From contig JAFSUU010000008.1 in the NCBI GenBank assembly GCA_017445115.1, positions 1 through 16,754 on the forward strand: 16,754 nt of DNA, read 5' to 3'. This DNA comes from Clostridia bacterium (GTDB lineage: Bacteria; Bacillota_A; Clostridia; Oscillospirales; CAG-272). The notes beneath the pieces are model-generated. The model saw nothing but the letters and a program-made list of their open reading frames with translations, made no database searches and was not told the origin of the DNA. Position 1 is the stretch's first letter, and each line of letters opens with the position of its first letter. Shown here piece by piece: positions 1-9,324 of the stretch. The position numbers were made by a program, and so were the translations under genes.

Positions 1-56
1 AATAATATAGATTAATATAATTATAGTATAGATTATAATATATAAGGGGATATAAA
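1..56 (+). promoter_or_regulatory. dnaA leader with ribosome binding site
   Basis: This stretch is almost entirely A and T. It contains a TATAAT hexamer at 34-39, but no good -35 hexamer lies at the right distance, and the hexamer is only about 18 bases from the start codon, so the real promoter probably lies to the left of the window. A ribosome binding site AAGGGGA at 44-50 sits 6 bases before the ATG at 57 and fixes the dnaA start. The short motif ATAGATTA occurs twice here. More origin sequence may lie outside the window. Confidence 0.5.
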
Positions 57-1424
57 ATGTCCGATTTTCCCAATTCAAACGCAGATATAATATTCAAAAA
101 CGTTCTCAACAGTATGAAGAACGATAAAGTTCTATCCGCAGAGGCAATAAATCTTTGGTTCGATAACTGTGTCATAACCGGAATAGACTCGGATAACGTG
201 TATTTGTCTGTCGAAAGTGAATCGAGAATGAAAGCGATAAAGAATCACTATGAAGATATCCTTTCAAAGTATTTCTCATATCAGCTCGGTTACGCTCCGA
301 ATATCGTTATTTCAACGGATAAAAGCCTGATTAAAAGAATAGTCGCGGAGAGCGATGAATCCGATTACATAACGGATGAGAGCAACGCCATTAAAGACGG
401 AAACATTTTTACGAAAAACAACATCTACACTTTTGAGAATTTCGTCGTCGGTTCGTCAAATACTTTTGCTTATGCCGCCGCCTGTTCCATCGCAGAAAAA
501 GGATCGATGGAGTTTAATCCGTTCTTTGTTTACGGTCCTTCCGGTGTAGGTAAAACTCACCTTCTCTATTCGATAGCAAACAGAATACTTGAACTTCATC
601 CTAAAAAAGTAATAGTTTACGTAAAAGGGGATGAATTTACAAACGATCTGATCGAAAGTCTTAAAGAAGGAACTACGAGCATTTTCAGGCAGAAATACAG
701 AAACACAGACGTTCTTATCATCGACGATATTCAGTTCATAGCAGGAAAAAAACAGACGCAGGAAGAATTTTTTCATACGTTCAACGCTCTGTACGAAAAG
801 AAGAAACAGATCATTTTCTCGTCCGACCGTTCTCCTTCCGAAATGAATACTCTCGAAGACAGACTGAGAGCGAGATTTTCAAGCGGCCTGATACAGGATA
901 TACAGCTTCCGGATTTTGAACTGAAGCTTGCGATCCTAAGAAAGAAATCGGAAGCTGCAGGACTCAATCTTTCTGACGACATCCTTGAATTTTTAGCTGA
1001 TAAACTTCATTCCAATATAAGAGAAATCGAAGGAGTGATCAAAAAACTCAGCGCCATGTTTTTTCTCAACGGTCTTGATATAAATATGGATACGGTCAAA
1101 GCAAACGTTTCCGTTTTTCTCAAAAAAGAAGAACCCGCAAAACAGATCGTTACAAAAGTGATATCAGAGACAGGTAAAAAATTCAACGTTCCGGTAGAAG
1201 AAATTCTCGGGAGAAAAAGAGATAAGCAAATATCTCTTGCAAGAAACGTTTCAATGTATATAATAAGAAATCTTACGTCCCTTTCACTTCCTGAGATCGG
1301 TACTCTGTTTGAGAGAAAACATTCAACGGTAAAATCAAATATAGATTATATTAAAGAACAAATCCAAAGCAATATTTATCTTGAAAAACAAGTAGATGAA
1401 ATTATAAAAGCTGTTCGTTCGTGA
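57..1424 (+). CDS. dnaA: Chromosomal replication initiator protein DnaA
   Basis: DnaA is the AAA+ ATPase that binds DnaA boxes at oriC, melts the origin and recruits the helicase. At 455 residues it has normal length and all four domains. Domain I (about 1-80) carries a conserved Trp-Phe pair, and a short variable linker follows. The AAA+ core has Walker A GPSGVGKT (160-167), Walker B VLIIDD (about 219-224), a sensor I segment near 252-260 and the RLRARF arginine-finger region (about 269-274). The C-terminal helix-turn-helix contains SLPEIG and then FERKHSTV (418-425). The usual signature there is FGGRDHTTV, so this protein is one residue shorter at that point and has Lys421 in place of the base-contacting Asp, while His422 and the conserved Arg of the preceding helix (QISLARN) are kept. 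The start is set by AAGGGGA six bases upstream. Position beside oriC and dnaN supports the call. Confidence 0.98.
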   Translation: MSDFPNSNADIIFKNVLNSMKNDKVLSAEAINLWFDNCVITGIDSDNVYLSVESESRMKAIKNHYEDILSKYFSYQLGYAPNIVISTDKSLIKRIVAESDESDYITDESNAIKDGNIFTKNNIYTFENFVVGSSNTFAYAAACSIAEKGSMEFNPFFVYGPSGVGKTHLLYSIANRILELHPKKVIVYVKGDEFTNDLIESLKEGTTSIFRQKYRNTDVLIIDDIQFIAGKKQTQEEFFHTFNALYEKKKQIIFSSDRSPSEMNTLEDRLRARFSSGLIQDIQLPDFELKLAILRKKSEAAGLNLSDDILEFLADKLHSNIREIEGVIKKLSAMFFLNGLDINMDTVKANVSVFLKKEEPAKQIVTKVISETGKKFNVPVEEILGRKRDKQISLARNVSMYIIRNLTSLSLPEIGTLFERKHSTVKSNIDYIKEQIQSNIYLEKQVDEIIKAVRS

Positions 1425-1703
1425 TTTTTTCGAAAGCTTTCCTACAGTTTTTCTTCAATGTAGAAAAATCTTATCAAAACCTTTCTGAAATATCATTTTT
1501 CATTTGTCATTTCTTTTATATTCCGAATATCATGGTCATATAACTTTTCTTCAAACCGTAAATATTTCGTATTATTATCATTCTTAATAACTCATTTTCC
1601 GACAGTTTTTTCGAAAACTTTTGATATGTTCAAAAACACATTGAAAATAAAAATCCGATATTAACGTATTTTAAAAAAACAAAACGTTTTTTGAACTGAG
1701 TTA

Positions 1704-1731
1704 TTTACAGTTTACAAACATAGATTATACA
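1704..1731 (+). promoter_or_regulatory. Possible sigma-A promoter for the dnaN operon
   Basis: TTTACA (1704-1709) and TATACA (1726-1731) are separated by 16 bases, a plausible sigma-A promoter reading into dnaN. It overlaps or adjoins candidate DnaA boxes at 1701-1709 and 1734-1742, so DnaA could control it. In DNA this AT-rich chance matches are common, so the call is weak. Confidence 0.35.
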
Positions 1732-1809
1732 GTTTTTCTACAGCCCATAAATGCCTGGATCTTTTTTCCGGTAAGAGAAAAAATACCTTTTCTTAATAAT
1801 CGACAGCCT

Positions 1810-1833
1810 CTACTACTATTACTATAATAATAA
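1810..1833 (+). promoter_or_regulatory. DnaA-trio element and AT-rich unwinding tract of oriC
   Basis: The sequence reads CTA CTA CTA TTA CTA from 1810 to 1824, followed by three TAA triplets to 1833 and an A-rich tract. Known DnaA-trio elements, described in Bacillus subtilis in the same dnaN-proximal position, are runs of such triplets where a DnaA filament binds one strand. As there, a DnaA box (1797-1805) and a few GC-containing bases come immediately before the tract. The role is inferred from this pattern. Confidence 0.7.
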
Positions 1834-1872
1834 GAAAAAATATATCTGTTAAAGAGCCGAAAGGAGTAACCC

Positions 1873-3021
1873 ATGAAAGTTATATTTGAAAAAGAAACAT
1901 TGCTGGCAGCTCTTATCCCTGCGGCTGCAATAGCGCCTAACAGAAACACAAACTTCATTCTGGAATGTGTTCTTTTCGATTGTGACAACGATGAAGATAA
2001 TAAATGTGTTCTTACGGCATATGACATGGAAAAAGGTCTGAGGACCAAGATCGAATGTGAAATTCTTGAAAAAGGATGTTACGCCCTTAATTCACAGAAT
2101 ATCCTTCAGATCGTAAGAAGTATGCCCGAAGGAAGCATACTCATCGAAGTTGACGAAAGAAACAGAGCAAAGATCTCAAACGGGAGCACTTCTTTTGAAA
2201 TAGGAGCGGTTTCCGGAGATAATTATCCGTCTCTTCCTCTTCTTTCCGGAGACAAGAACTATAAGCTTCCTCAGTATGTTTTGAGATCTCTTGTAAACAA
2301 AACGATATTTGCAACTTCTCAGACCGAACAGGGAAAAGCTTTTTCAGGTGTTTTCTTTAAAATAGAAAACGGATTGATCACTGTCGTCGGATGTGACAGA
2401 AATATGCTTGCCGTTGCAGAATACGAATCGGAAGAAGAAGTACCGGACAATAAATTCATTATTCCCGCAAGGATACTTTCCGAAATTCTTAAAAGCGTTA
2501 AAGATTCGGAAGACGATATGGAAATATCCGTTGCGAGAAAGCACGTTATATTCAGAATAGACTCATACGTTTATTTTTCAAGACTTATTGAAGATGAATA
2601 TTTCAATTACGGAAAAATTCTTTCTTTCCCGAGCGATACGAATATATATGTAAACTGTGCTCAGTTCAGATCTGCCGTAGAAAGAGCTTCAATAGTAACG
2701 GAAGATAAACTCGGCGGAAAATCAAAGAATTCTCTCGTTATCAATTACAAAGAAAACGTAATAGAGATATCTTCGAATTCCGCAAACGGAAGCGTTTACG
2801 ACGAAATACCTGCATCTTCCGAAAATCTTGACGGAGAAATTCTTTTCAAGTATAACTGCAGATATATTTTGAACGTACTCAGAGTGTGCGACGAAACAGA
2901 GACCGTAAAACTCAGTCTGAGCGGTCCTACAATGGGAATGAAGCTCACAAGCGGCGATTCGGACAGCAAAGAAAAGGTAAAATACGTATTTTACGTAATG
3001 CCTATGAGCAACGTCAGATAA
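1873..3021 (+). CDS. dnaN: DNA polymerase III beta subunit (sliding clamp)
   Basis: The beta clamp is a ring-shaped dimer that tethers polymerase III and many repair proteins to DNA. The 382-residue product has the usual length. It opens with the typical MKVIFEKETLLAAL segment and keeps features of the three-fold repeated clamp fold, including the ISNGSTSFEIGAVSGDNYPS region near residue 120 and a C-terminal end YVFYVMPMSNVR resembling the YVVMPMR end of clamps, which forms part of the ligand-binding pocket. A strong ribosome binding site, AAGGAG, sits just before the ATG. The gene lies directly after oriC, and its stop codon abuts the start of remB with no spacer, which suggests translational coupling. 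Confidence 0.97.
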   Translation: MKVIFEKETLLAALIPAAAIAPNRNTNFILECVLFDCDNDEDNKCVLTAYDMEKGLRTKIECEILEKGCYALNSQNILQIVRSMPEGSILIEVDERNRAKISNGSTSFEIGAVSGDNYPSLPLLSGDKNYKLPQYVLRSLVNKTIFATSQTEQGKAFSGVFFKIENGLITVVGCDRNMLAVAEYESEEEVPDNKFIIPARILSEILKSVKDSEDDMEISVARKHVIFRIDSYVYFSRLIEDEYFNYGKILSFPSDTNIYVNCAQFRSAVERASIVTEDKLGGKSKNSLVINYKENVIEISSNSANGSVYDEIPASSENLDGEILFKYNCRYILNVLRVCDETETVKLSLSGPTMGMKLTSGDSDSKEKVKYVFYVMPMSNVR

Positions 3022-3276
3022 ATGTATCTTCATTTGGGAAACGATATAATCGTCAAAAAAAACGAGATAGTCGGAATATTCGAGCTTGACGGAAAAGTTA
3101 CAACGAGCGAAACCGGAAAATTTTTGAGGGAAGCACAGAAAAGAGGAGTTCTTGAAAGTGCGGGAGATGATCTTCCGAAGTCTTTCGTTGTCGTAAAGGG
3201 TGAAAAATGCGAAAAAGTATATCTTTCACATATTTCAGTCGCGTCTCTGCTCAACAGATGTTCGCTTCCATTTTAA
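3022..3276 (+). CDS. remB: RemB-like DUF370 family protein
   Basis: This 84-residue protein starts MYLHLGNDIIVKKNEIVGIF, matching the start of Bacillus subtilis RemB/YaaB (extracellular matrix regulatory protein B, DUF370), and keeps the PKSFVVV and YLSHIS segments expected in its second half. RemB and the related RemA are linked to control of biofilm matrix genes in B. subtilis; the role in this lineage is not established. In Bacillota it normally sits in the dnaA-gyrA cluster just before gyrB, as here. Its ATG follows the dnaN stop codon (TAA then ATG) with no base between and no strong ribosome binding site of its own, so translation probably depends on dnaN. The yaaA and recF genes usually found upstream are missing. 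Confidence 0.88.
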   Translation: MYLHLGNDIIVKKNEIVGIFELDGKVTTSETGKFLREAQKRGVLESAGDDLPKSFVVVKGEKCEKVYLSHISVASLLNRCSLPF

Positions 3277-5247
<1,971 letters not shown>

Positions 5248-5265
5248 AAAACGGAAAGATCATTT

Positions 5266-6156
5266 ATGAAATATATTACCGTGACGCTGAATCCGGCAAT
5301 AGATCAGACTTATACGCTTGACTCTCCGCTCAAGACCGGCGCAGTGAACCGCGCGGCAGAGATGTGCACCATATCTTACAGCGGGAAAGGGATCAACGTA
5401 TCTAAGGAGCTGCTGAAGCGCGGTGTCGATTCAAAGGTGCTCTGTCTTCTCGGAGAGGAAGACGGAGACGAAGTATATAAAAAGCTCGTATCAAAGAATC
5501 TGAATCTGTTTGCCGTCAGAACGCGCGGAAGGATAAGGCGCAATATTTCGGCGATAGACCCGAACGGGATCAGCGTGGAAATAAACGAACCGGGGGACGA
5601 GGCGGACCTTGAAGATATAGTAAAGGTGCTCGCTTTGTTCGACAAGCTCATAAAAGAGCCCGAGAAAAAGGTCGTCGTCATAAGCGGCAGCACGCCTCCG
5701 GGATTCAGAAACGACATTTACAAAAGAATGACTATCAGCGCAAAGGAAAGACGCGCCACGGTCATCCTCGACGCCGACGGAGAACTTCTGAGGCGAGGAA
5801 TAGAAGGCGGACCCGATCTTATCAAGCCGAACGAATATGAGCTTTCTTCTCTTACGGGATGCTCGCTTGAAGGAGATGACGAGCAGGTAAAGCTTTCCGC
5901 TCTCGCCGCGGCATCCGTTTTATACGAAAAGACCGGGGTAGAGGTCTTGTGTACTCTAGGCGGAAAGGGAAGCGTATTTGTCGGAAAGGAAGGACAGTTC
6001 GTCTGCCCCGCGGAAAAGATCTCAGCAAAAAGATCGAAGGGCGCAGGAGACATTTTCCTTGCAAACTACGTTTACGAAAGATATGAAAAGAGTAAGAGCT
6101 CCTTTGAAGCTATGAAGAGGGCCACCGAAAGAACTGCGGCGGCGCTGGAAAAATAG
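5266..6156 (+). CDS. PfkB-family sugar kinase, 1-phosphofructokinase-like
   Basis: This 296-residue protein belongs to the ribokinase/PfkB superfamily, in the hexose-phosphate kinase branch (1-phosphofructokinase FruK, tagatose-6-phosphate kinase LacC). The N-terminus TVTLNPAIDQTYTLD is the substrate-binding start typical of that branch. SGKGINVSKEL (about residues 39-49) matches the usual GGKGINVA segment, and KPNEYEL, TLGGKGSV and SKGAGDIFLANY follow. The GAGD anion hole is at 259-262, with Asp262 as the expected catalytic base. Likely activity is ATP-dependent phosphorylation of fructose 1-phosphate or a similar sugar phosphate; the exact substrate cannot be read from sequence. No transporter or other fru gene is next to it. 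It sits between gyrB (18 bases upstream) and gyrA (54 bases downstream) on the same strand, so it is probably co-transcribed with them, which is an unusual setting. Confidence 0.85.
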   Translation: MKYITVTLNPAIDQTYTLDSPLKTGAVNRAAEMCTISYSGKGINVSKELLKRGVDSKVLCLLGEEDGDEVYKKLVSKNLNLFAVRTRGRIRRNISAIDPNGISVEINEPGDEADLEDIVKVLALFDKLIKEPEKKVVVISGSTPPGFRNDIYKRMTISAKERRATVILDADGELLRRGIEGGPDLIKPNEYELSSLTGCSLEGDDEQVKLSALAAASVLYEKTGVEVLCTLGGKGSVFVGKEGQFVCPAEKISAKRSKGAGDIFLANYVYERYEKSKSSFEAMKRATERTAAALEK

Positions 6157-6161
6157 CCTAT

Positions 6162-6210
6162 CCGGAAAAACCTATTTTCGCCGGGCGGCGGATGAAAGGA
6201 AGACAATACT
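6162..6210 (+). promoter_or_regulatory. gyrA leader with ribosome binding site for a TTG start
   Basis: The 54-base gap between the sugar kinase and gyrA holds an imperfect hairpin: CCGGAAAA (6162-6169) against TTTTCGCCGG (6175-6184), with a two-base bulge and no following U-run, so it is not a terminator. The ribosome binding site AAAGGAAG (6195-6202) lies eight bases before TTG at 6211. An ATG at 6192 is out of frame with gyrA. No clear promoter was seen, so gyrA is probably read from upstream. Confidence 0.45.
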
Positions 6211-8874
6211 TTGGAAGAAAACAGAAACATTGAATTTGAGAATCAGAAGATCGTACCGATCAATATGGAGGGACAGGTAAAATCCGCGTTCCTTGCATAT
6301 TCGATGTCGGTCCTGACGAGCCGAGCTCTTCCGGACGTAAGGGACGGTATGAAGCCCGGTCAGAGAAGAATTCTTTACGCAATGTATGAGGACAATCTGA
6401 CAAGCTCCAATTCATTCAGAAAATCCGCGACAACGGTCGGTAACGTGCTCGGCCGCTACCATCCCCACGGAGACGCAGCGGTCTACGGAACGATGGTAAG
6501 AATGGCGCAGACGTTTTCCTACAGATACCCTCTTGTTCAGGGTCAGGGAAACTTCGGCTCGATAGACGGAGACCCGCCGGCGGCATACCGTTACACCGAA
6601 TCGAGGCTTGCGAAGATCTCGGACGAGCTTATGCGAGATATAGAAAAGAACGTCGTCGATATGGCTCAGAACTTCGACTATACGAGGACGGAGCCGACGG
6701 TCCTTCCCTCGCGATTTCCGAATCTCCTTGTAAACGGAACGGTCGGTATCGCCGTAGGTATGGCGACAAATATCCCGCCGCACAATCTCGGAGAGATAGT
6801 GGACGGAACGATATATTATATGGAAAATCCCGAGGCGACGGTGGACGAGCTGATGCAGTTCATAAAGGGTCCCGATTTTCCGACCGCTGGCATCATTTAC
6901 GGCCTTTCCGGCATAAGAAACGCATATGAGACCGGCAAGGGAAGGATAATGATCAGGGCGAAGGCGGACGTCAACGAGGACAAACGCCGCATCATCATCA
7001 CGGAGATCCCCTATATGGTGAACAAATCCGCGCTCATCGAATCGATGGCGGATCAGGTCAAGGAAAAGAGGATCGACGGAGTCACGGCCATCCGCGACGA
7101 GTCCGACAAGAAAGGTATCAGGATAGTCGTAGAGTACAGAAAAGACGTCAACGGACAGATCATCCTCAATCAATTCTATAAACTGACGAAGCTTCAGGAC
7201 ACCTTTGCGGTAAATATGATCGCTCTCGTCAACGGAGTCCCGCGCACGCTCACTCTCACTCAGATAATCAAGAATTACGTCGATTTCCAGGAGGAAGTCA
7301 TCGAGCGCAGAACGAGATTCGATCTCGAAAAGGCGCAGAAAGAAGAGCATATTTACAACGGTTACAAGATAGCTGTCGACAATATCGATGAAGTGATCGA
7401 TATCATCAGGAATTCGACCGACGTCGCCGGAGCGAAACAGAATCTTATGATCAGATTCGATCTCTCCGAGGAACAGGCGCAGGCGATCGTTTCCATGACC
7501 CTCGGCCGTCTTTCCGGTATGGAGCGCGCGAAGATCGAGAACAAGCTCGCGGAGCTGCGCGCGACTATCGCCGAGCTTTCCGCGATCCTTGCGGACAAGT
7601 CGAAGATCATAGAGATCATCAAGGAAGATCTGCTTGAAATAAAGAGAAAATACGGCGACGACAGAAAGACAGTCATCGTTGAGTCTCACGACGATATAGA
7701 CATCGAGGATCTTATAGAACGTCACGAGTGCGTTATTACGACGACCAACGCGGGATACATCAAGAGACAGCCTTCCTCCACTTATACCGCTCAGCACCGC
7801 GGAGGACGCGGCAGAACGGGCATGAAGACGAAGGAAGAAGACTTTATAGAGAGTGTGATCGTCACGAATTCCCATTCGATCCTGCTCTTCTTCACGAACT
7901 TCGGAAAAGTTTTCGCCAAGAAAGCATATCAGATACCCGAAGCGGGACCCAATGCAAAGGGTACGAACATAGTGAATCTGCTTGAGATCTCGGAAAACGA
8001 AAAAATAACGACGGTCATCGAGATACCCGAATTCAGGGACGACGAATATCTCGTCATGGTCACGAAATACGGCGTCATCAAGAGAACGCCGCTGTCCGAG
8101 TACAGCTATCAGAGACGCGGCGGTAAGATCGCGATCAATCTCGACGAGGGAGACGAGCTGATCTTCGTATCCAGGACCGACGGCAACTGCGACGTGCTTA
8201 TCGCGACGAGGAACGGCCTCGGCGCAAGATTCTCCGAGGGACGGGTTTCCGTCGTCGGAAGAACTGCCAGAGGCGTTCGCGGTATCAAGCTGAAGGGCGA
8301 TGACTTCGTCGTGGGAGCGGCTCTGATTGTAAATACGGAGGAATGGCAGGAAAAATACAAGCTCGTCACGATCACGGAGAACGGCTTCGGAAAGCGTACC
8401 GAAGCGTCTCAGTTCGACGCGAAGGGCAGAGGAACGCAGGGCGTCATCTGCCACAATATCAGCGATAAGACAGGACTTCTTTGCGGCATTAAGGTCGTCT
8501 CCGACGACAAGGATCTGCTCCTGATAACCGATACGGGAATAATGATAAAGACCCCCGTCGACGACGTACCGATTTACGGGCGCGGAGCCGCCGGAGTAAA
8601 GATAATCAAACTCGTCGACGACGCAAAGGTGGTGCATTTCGCATACACGGAAAAACTGTCCGACAAAGACGAGGACGCTGAGGGCGAAGAAGCGGAGACA
8701 GCAGAGCTTGGAGCGGATAACGCACAGGCGGAGCCCGGCGCAACGCTTGAAGTCGCCGGCGCACCCGCAGCCTCTGAACCTTTCGACAGAGAAAGCGCTC
8801 CGTACGTCGGCGAAGGAATAGACAAACTGCTCGAAGCCGCAGAGAGAGAAGCGGAAGAAAATGAAGCGGAATAA
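6211..8874 (+). CDS. gyrA: DNA gyrase subunit A
   Basis: GyrA is the DNA-cleaving and wrapping subunit of gyrase. The start is TTG at 6211: AAAGGAAG eight bases upstream supports it, and the first ATG, 18 codons later, would remove conserved N-terminal sequence. The 887 residues contain [22 protein letters not shown], then the quinolone-determining region [20 protein letters not shown], and the catalytic Tyr128 in YRYTE. At the positions equal to E. coli Ser83 and Asp87 it has Ala89 and Gly93. The C-terminal beta-pinwheel has a GyrA-box, QHRGGRG (528-534), which marks gyrase rather than topoisomerase IV, and a second related sequence, QRRGGK. The last 70 or so residues form a low-complexity tail rich in Glu, Asp and Ala, making the protein longer than usual. 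The following gene overlaps its end by 14 bases. Confidence 0.97.
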   Translation: MEENRNIEFENQKIVPINMEGQVKSAFLAYSMSVLTSRALPDVRDGMKPGQRRILYAMYEDNLTSSNSFRKSATTVGNVLGRYHPHGDAAVYGTMVRMAQTFSYRYPLVQGQGNFGSIDGDPPAAYRYTESRLAKISDELMRDIEKNVVDMAQNFDYTRTEPTVLPSRFPNLLVNGTVGIAVGMATNIPPHNLGEIVDGTIYYMENPEATVDELMQFIKGPDFPTAGIIYGLSGIRNAYETGKGRIMIRAKADVNEDKRRIIITEIPYMVNKSALIESMADQVKEKRIDGVTAIRDESDKKGIRIVVEYRKDVNGQIILNQFYKLTKLQDTFAVNMIALVNGVPRTLTLTQIIKNYVDFQEEVIERRTRFDLEKAQKEEHIYNGYKIAVDNIDEVIDIIRNSTDVAGAKQNLMIRFDLSEEQAQAIVSMTLGRLSGMERAKIENKLAELRATIAELSAILADKSKIIEIIKEDLLEIKRKYGDDRKTVIVESHDDIDIEDLIERHECVITTTNAGYIKRQPSSTYTAQHRGGRGRTGMKTKEEDFIESVIVTNSHSILLFFTNFGKVFAKKAYQIPEAGPNAKGTNIVNLLEISENEKITTVIEIPEFRDDEYLVMVTKYGVIKRTPLSEYSYQRRGGKIAINLDEGDELIFVSRTDGNCDVLIATRNGLGARFSEGRVSVVGRTARGVRGIKLKGDDFVVGAALIVNTEEWQEKYKLVTITENGFGKRTEASQFDAKGRGTQGVICHNISDKTGLLCGIKVVSDDKDLLLITDTGIMIKTPVDDVPIYGRGAAGVKIIKLVDDAKVVHFAYTEKLSDKDEDAEGEEAETAELGADNAQAEPGATLEVAGAPAASEPFDRESAPYVGEGIDKLLEAAEREAEENEAE

Positions 8875-9298
8875 AGAACACGCGGCGCCAGTACGCCTGA
8901 ACGATCTGCGCGGAGCGGCGATAAATCTGTTCGCTCTTTATACCGCGGCTGCAGCTGCGGCGCTTATAATCAGCGGCAAGATAATCCCCATGCCTCTTGC
9001 GGAGATATGCGCATTCGCATACGTTTTCGCAAAGCAGGGAAAGATCGTCTTCGCCGTACTGCTCGCGGTCGTATTCGTCGCCGCGCTGGTTCTTTGCTTC
9101 CTGTTGTCAAAGCGTGCGAGCAGAAGGATCGCGGCGCTGAAGATCCCTGTGTTCGTCGTTCTGGCGGCGGACCTCGTTATACACGCGTACGTTTTTCTCG
9201 CTGCAGAGGGTTATCAGTGGAACTACCTCGTCAGCGCATTTCTTGACGCGGTGTTGGCTGTACTTATAACCGTCGGAGAAAAACACACCGGGAAATGA
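8861..9298 (+). CDS. Small integral membrane protein, unknown function
   Basis: I do not recognise this 145-residue protein. It has a short basic N-terminus ([17 protein letters not shown]) and four hydrophobic segments at about 19-38, 62-83, 94-114 and 121-138, so it is most likely a four-helix inner-membrane protein with both ends inside. A basic loop, SKRASRR (83-89), follows the second helix. No catalytic or binding motif was seen. Its ATG overlaps the last 14 bases of gyrA, which points to coupled translation and co-transcription. The lipoprotein gene follows after 26 bases. The overlap and the good membrane pattern make it a real gene, but its function is open. Confidence 0.72.
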   Translation: MKRNKEHAAPVRLNDLRGAAINLFALYTAAAAAALIISGKIIPMPLAEICAFAYVFAKQGKIVFAVLLAVVFVAALVLCFLLSKRASRRIAALKIPVFVVLAADLVIHAYVFLAAEGYQWNYLVSAFLDAVLAVLITVGEKHTGK

Positions 9299-9324
9299 GC
9301 GGAAAATCCGCAGAAAGGACCGAT

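Larger units (their letters stand above)
1425..1872 (+). other. oriC: Chromosomal replication origin (oriC), dnaA-dnaN intergenic region
   Basis: This is a 448-base, very AT-rich non-coding stretch between dnaA and dnaN, the usual place for the origin in Bacillota. It holds candidate DnaA boxes, mostly in + orientation and nearly all ending in ACAG: 1438-1446 TTTCCTACA, 1596-1604 TTTCCGACA, 1701-1709 TTATTTACA, 1734-1742 TTTTCTACA and 1797-1805 TAATCGACA, plus the exact TTTTCTACA inverted at 1459-1467. None is the classical TTATCCACA. The last box is followed after a short GC-rich gap by a DnaA-trio tract and then by AT-rich DNA suited to unwinding. A short hairpin lies at 1604-1619 (AGTTTT, TTCG loop, AAAACT). 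That this is the origin is inferred from position and architecture, but is close to certain. Confidence 0.88.

Noticed and set aside
1604..1619. The AGTTTT-TTCG-AAAACT hairpin as a dnaA terminator
   Set aside because: The stem is only six mostly A:T pairs, nearly 200 bases after the dnaA stop codon, and has no proper U-run after it.
1725..2048. A minus-strand open frame across oriC and the start of dnaN
   Set aside because: It covers the DnaA boxes and the trio element, has no ribosome binding site, and its protein has no recognisable features.
6412..8637. A 741-residue open frame on the minus strand opposite gyrA
   Set aside because: It lies wholly inside the certain gyrA gene, has no recognisable domain and no ribosome binding site, and its openness follows from gyrA rarely using codons that give stops on the other strand.
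9295..9324. An earlier ATG for the lipoprotein, overlapping the stop of the preceding gene
   Set aside because: It would put ten charged residues before the signal peptide, while the ATG at 9325 has a good ribosome binding site and gives a typical lipoprotein start.
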